64,000 bases of DNA, taken from the NCBI RefSeq assembly GCF_007115095.1, contig NZ_SULH01000002.1, positions 114,808-178,807 of the forward strand, in the 5' to 3' direction. The position numbers and the translations under genes are program-made. Each line of letters begins with the position of its first letter. The stretch's first letter is position 1. The DNA is from Levilactobacillus enshiensis (GTDB lineage Bacteria > Bacillota > Bacilli > Lactobacillales > Lactobacillaceae). This document shows, piece by piece, positions 61,932-64,000 of this stretch. The notes beneath the pieces were generated by a model. That model was not told the origin of the DNA. It saw nothing but the letters and a program-made list of their open reading frames with translations, and did no database searches.

Positions 61932-63998
61932 CTACTCAATCGTTGTTTTAGACTGAACCGTCTTCCAGTACGCTGCGTAGATCTTTTTGGCCAATTGCAT
62001 GTTGTTATCTTCGGCGTTAACCCCCAAGTTCGGCATTGCCAAGGCCACGACCACCTGTGGATTCTTCTCAGGAGCGTAAGACGCCAAACTCAGCGTAACG
62101 GTCTCATGACCCTTATAATAAGTTTGCGCCGTCCCAGTCTTAGCCGAGATTCCTGGTGAAATGGAGGATAAACTCCCACCAGTCTTGTAGGTGTTGGAAC
62201 CGTGAACCACATCATATAACCCTTCGGTGACCAGCTGCTTTTCAGCAGTCGTCATTCCGATTCGGTTCAAGACCTTCGGTGTCACCGTTGATTTGACGGC
62301 CCCCAGTTCACCAGTTGACGTGGTCCCACGAATAGAATCAACCACGTGTGGTGCAATCCGAGTTCCCCCGTTAGCAATGGTCGACATGTACTGACCAACC
62401 TGTAAAACGGTGTAAGCGTCGTAGTTCCCGAAGGACAGATCCAAAGCATTTCCAATGTGGGCGAAGCTGCTAGACCCTTTCAATCCGGTACTTTCACCTG
62501 GTAAGTCAATTCCGGTGGAAACCCCTAACCCAAATTGGTTAAAGTAACCCCGTTCCTTAGCGAAGATACCGGTATCCATGGTCAAAGCGGAGCCGGGAAC
62601 GTAGTTGAATTTGGCTTCCTTCATGGCTAACTGCATCATATAGGAGTTAGAAGAAACTTCCAGCGCCGTCGATGCATTGACCGCAATGTTGGCACTCCCA
62701 CTATGGTTAAACCAAGAAGACTTCTTGACCCCACCAACGTTAATGACTTTATCGGTCAAGGTATTGTTAGATGGTGTGATCACACCATCCATCAACGCAC
62801 CAGAAACCATGGCCCCCTTGACAACGGACCCCATAACAATATCACTGTTCATGGCACCCAAAGCGTTCGTGGTAATCTTGCCCGTGGATGGATCACGATC
62901 GACCCCGGCCATCCCAATGACACCACCCGTATTCGGGTTCATTACGATGGCGTACGTCCCGGTTGAGTAGCCACCTGCACCGGATTCCGCAGAATGAACC
63001 AGTGACTGCAGTTGACTTTGGAATTTCGAATTGATAGTCAGTTGTAGGTTATCCCCCTTCTGACCACCGTACTTCTTAACTTCCTTGGTCACCGTGTTGT
63101 TACCAGCAACTTCAACCTGCTTTTCAGCCTTAGTTCCTCGCAGAACGGACTCGTACTCTTGTTCCAAGTAGGATTGCCCCACACTGTCATTTCGAGAATA
63201 GCCTTGTGCGAGTAATTCATTGACCCGATCACTGGGTAGCCCCGTCTTTTCAGACGAAACCGTCCCGATGATCGACCTGATCGATGACCCGTTCGGATAA
63301 TCCCGTGACCAACTCGTCCCCACCTGAACCCCAGGCATTTCAGACAGATGCTCACCAATTTGAGCGATTTCTGTGCTTGAAACGCCAGAATCCTTGATGT
63401 ACGTGGTCGACAGCGCATAGGCACCACTCATTTTCGCAAAAATAGCGGCCGCGTTCTGTTGCGTTTTCGTTAATTTAAATGAGGAATCATTCTGTAAATA
63501 ACTCAACGCCTTGTTGTACAACTGGGTGGTTGACATCCCTTTCGTCCCGGACAGCTTTCCTTCAACCGCCTTTAACCGCTTTTGATCGGTTAAATAGTAG
63601 TCGATGGCCTGCCGAGGCGTCAGAGAACTAGTCGAAACCGTTAAATAACGGCCCAACTTGTTCGCAATATCGTACATACTCGTCGATAATACGTTGACCC
63701 CCTTGGTATAGGAGATGGCTTGATGGGCCTTATTCCCAACCAAGACCTTACCCGTGGAATCGTAAACCATCCCCCGCTGAACGTTGGTGGTTTCAATCGT
63801 GGTATCGGTCGAATTGACCTCTGCCTTAAATTGCGTCCCGTACATCACCTGCAAGTACGCTAACTGACCAATCAGCGCCGCAAATAACAGGGCAACAATA
63901 ATGAAAAGAAAGTTTAACCGAAACGGGATCTCTGACTTCGTGGGACCGCCACTAGACCGTTGATTTCGGTTACTAACGCGATTATAAAAATTCTTCAC
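61932..63998 (-). CDS. pbp2b: Class B penicillin-binding protein (PBP2b/PBP2 type transpeptidase)
   Basis: 688 residues. A short cytoplasmic tail, one membrane helix (LNFLFIIVALLFAALIGQLAYL, about 28-49), a dimerisation domain, then the transpeptidase domain with SVVK (GSVVKGAMVSG), SSN (VSSNSYMMQ) and KTGT (AKTGTAQT), all three active-site motifs intact. It cross-links peptidoglycan at the cell surface. MKNFYNRVSNRN is the probable start, 3 bases from the window edge, so its ribosome site is not visible. Confidence 0.95.
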   Translation of the reverse strand: MKNFYNRVSNRNQRSSGGPTKSEIPFRLNFLFIIVALLFAALIGQLAYLQVMYGTQFKAEVNSTDTTIETTNVQRGMVYDSTGKVLVGNKAHQAISYTKGVNVLSTSMYDIANKLGRYLTVSTSSLTPRQAIDYYLTDQKRLKAVEGKLSGTKGMSTTQLYNKALSYLQNDSSFKLTKTQQNAAAIFAKMSGAYALSTTYIKDSGVSSTEIAQIGEHLSEMPGVQVGTSWSRDYPNGSSIRSIIGTVSSEKTGLPSDRVNELLAQGYSRNDSVGQSYLEQEYESVLRGTKAEKQVEVAGNNTVTKEVKKYGGQKGDNLQLTINSKFQSQLQSLVHSAESGAGGYSTGTYAIVMNPNTGGVIGMAGVDRDPSTGKITTNALGAMNSDIVMGSVVKGAMVSGALMDGVITPSNNTLTDKVINVGGVKKSSWFNHSGSANIAVNASTALEVSSNSYMMQLAMKEAKFNYVPGSALTMDTGIFAKERGYFNQFGLGVSTGIDLPGESTGLKGSSSFAHIGNALDLSFGNYDAYTVLQVGQYMSTIANGGTRIAPHVVDSIRGTTSTGELGAVKSTVTPKVLNRIGMTTAEKQLVTEGLYDVVHGSNTYKTGGSLSSISPGISAKTGTAQTYYKGHETVTLSLASYAPEKNPQVVVALAMPNLGVNAEDNNMQLAKKIYAAYWKTVQSKTTIE

Positions 63999-64000
63999 AA

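Noticed and set aside
1-64000. CRISPR array, tRNA or rRNA genes, prophage or attachment sites
   Set aside because: No regularly spaced repeats, no tRNA cloverleaf or rRNA sequence and no phage genes were recognised; TnpB is part of an IS, not of a CRISPR system.

Overview
The window comes from a low-to-mid GC Gram-positive of the family Lactobacillaceae. The evidence is the conserved lactobacillar gene orders (gmk-rpoZ-coaBC-priA-fmt-rsmB-stp-pknB-rsgA-rpe-thiN; asp23-fakA-recG-plsX-acpP-rnc-smc-ftsY-ylxM-ffh; nusB-folD-xseAB-ispA-tlyA-argR-recN), an LPQTN sortase signal of the kind seen in Lactiplantibacillus and relatives, a GlnR operator, an N-terminally extended L27 with its Prp protease, and a DUF3042 protein. 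The exact genus cannot be fixed by eye; a Levilactobacillus-like heterofermenter is a guess. Almost all genes lie on the minus strand, so transcription mostly runs from high to low coordinates.

Layout. 1-2531: MoxR-type AAA ATPase and VWA protein, plus the first codons of a third gene. 2580-4431: an IS200/IS605 element with intact TnpA and TnpB and a probable omega-RNA end. 4614-7496: a P-type Ca2+/Mn2+-type ATPase behind a yybP-ykoY-like leader with terminator and antiterminator hairpins. 7762-22248: the SRP/SMC/RNase III/fatty-acid/RecG/FakA/Asp23 block. 22481-22725: rpmB. 23196-35301: the thiN to gmk housekeeping block with the Stp/PknB signalling pair. 35584-39195: accessory genes (an unknown 108-residue protein, an exported 156-residue protein, an 867-residue LPQTN-anchored adhesin). 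39346-45826: recN to folD. 45936-46534: two different dispersed non-coding repeats side by side. 46630-50449: nusB, yqhY, efp, pepP and the rplU-prp-rpmA ribosomal operon with its leader. 50471-55774: TetR regulator, a three-gene operon of mostly unknown function, and glnRA. 55840-63998: a second copy of repeat B, miaA, ugpQ, DUF3042, a membrane rhodanese, glucokinase, rhomboid protease, fau, rpmG and a class B penicillin-binding protein.

How it works together: most of the window is core information processing (SRP targeting, chromosome condensation, RNA processing, ribosomal proteins, replication restart, DNA repair), cell-wall control (PknB/Stp, PBP) and C1/folate and isoprenoid supply. The least explained parts are two families of structured intergenic repeats (A: 7571-7690 and 45936-46070; B: 46334-46534 and 55840-56008), a three-way-junction-like element upstream of fau (61449-61528), a tiny membrane ORF after ftsY, and the unknown operon 51299-53669. 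No tRNA, rRNA, CRISPR array or prophage was seen.
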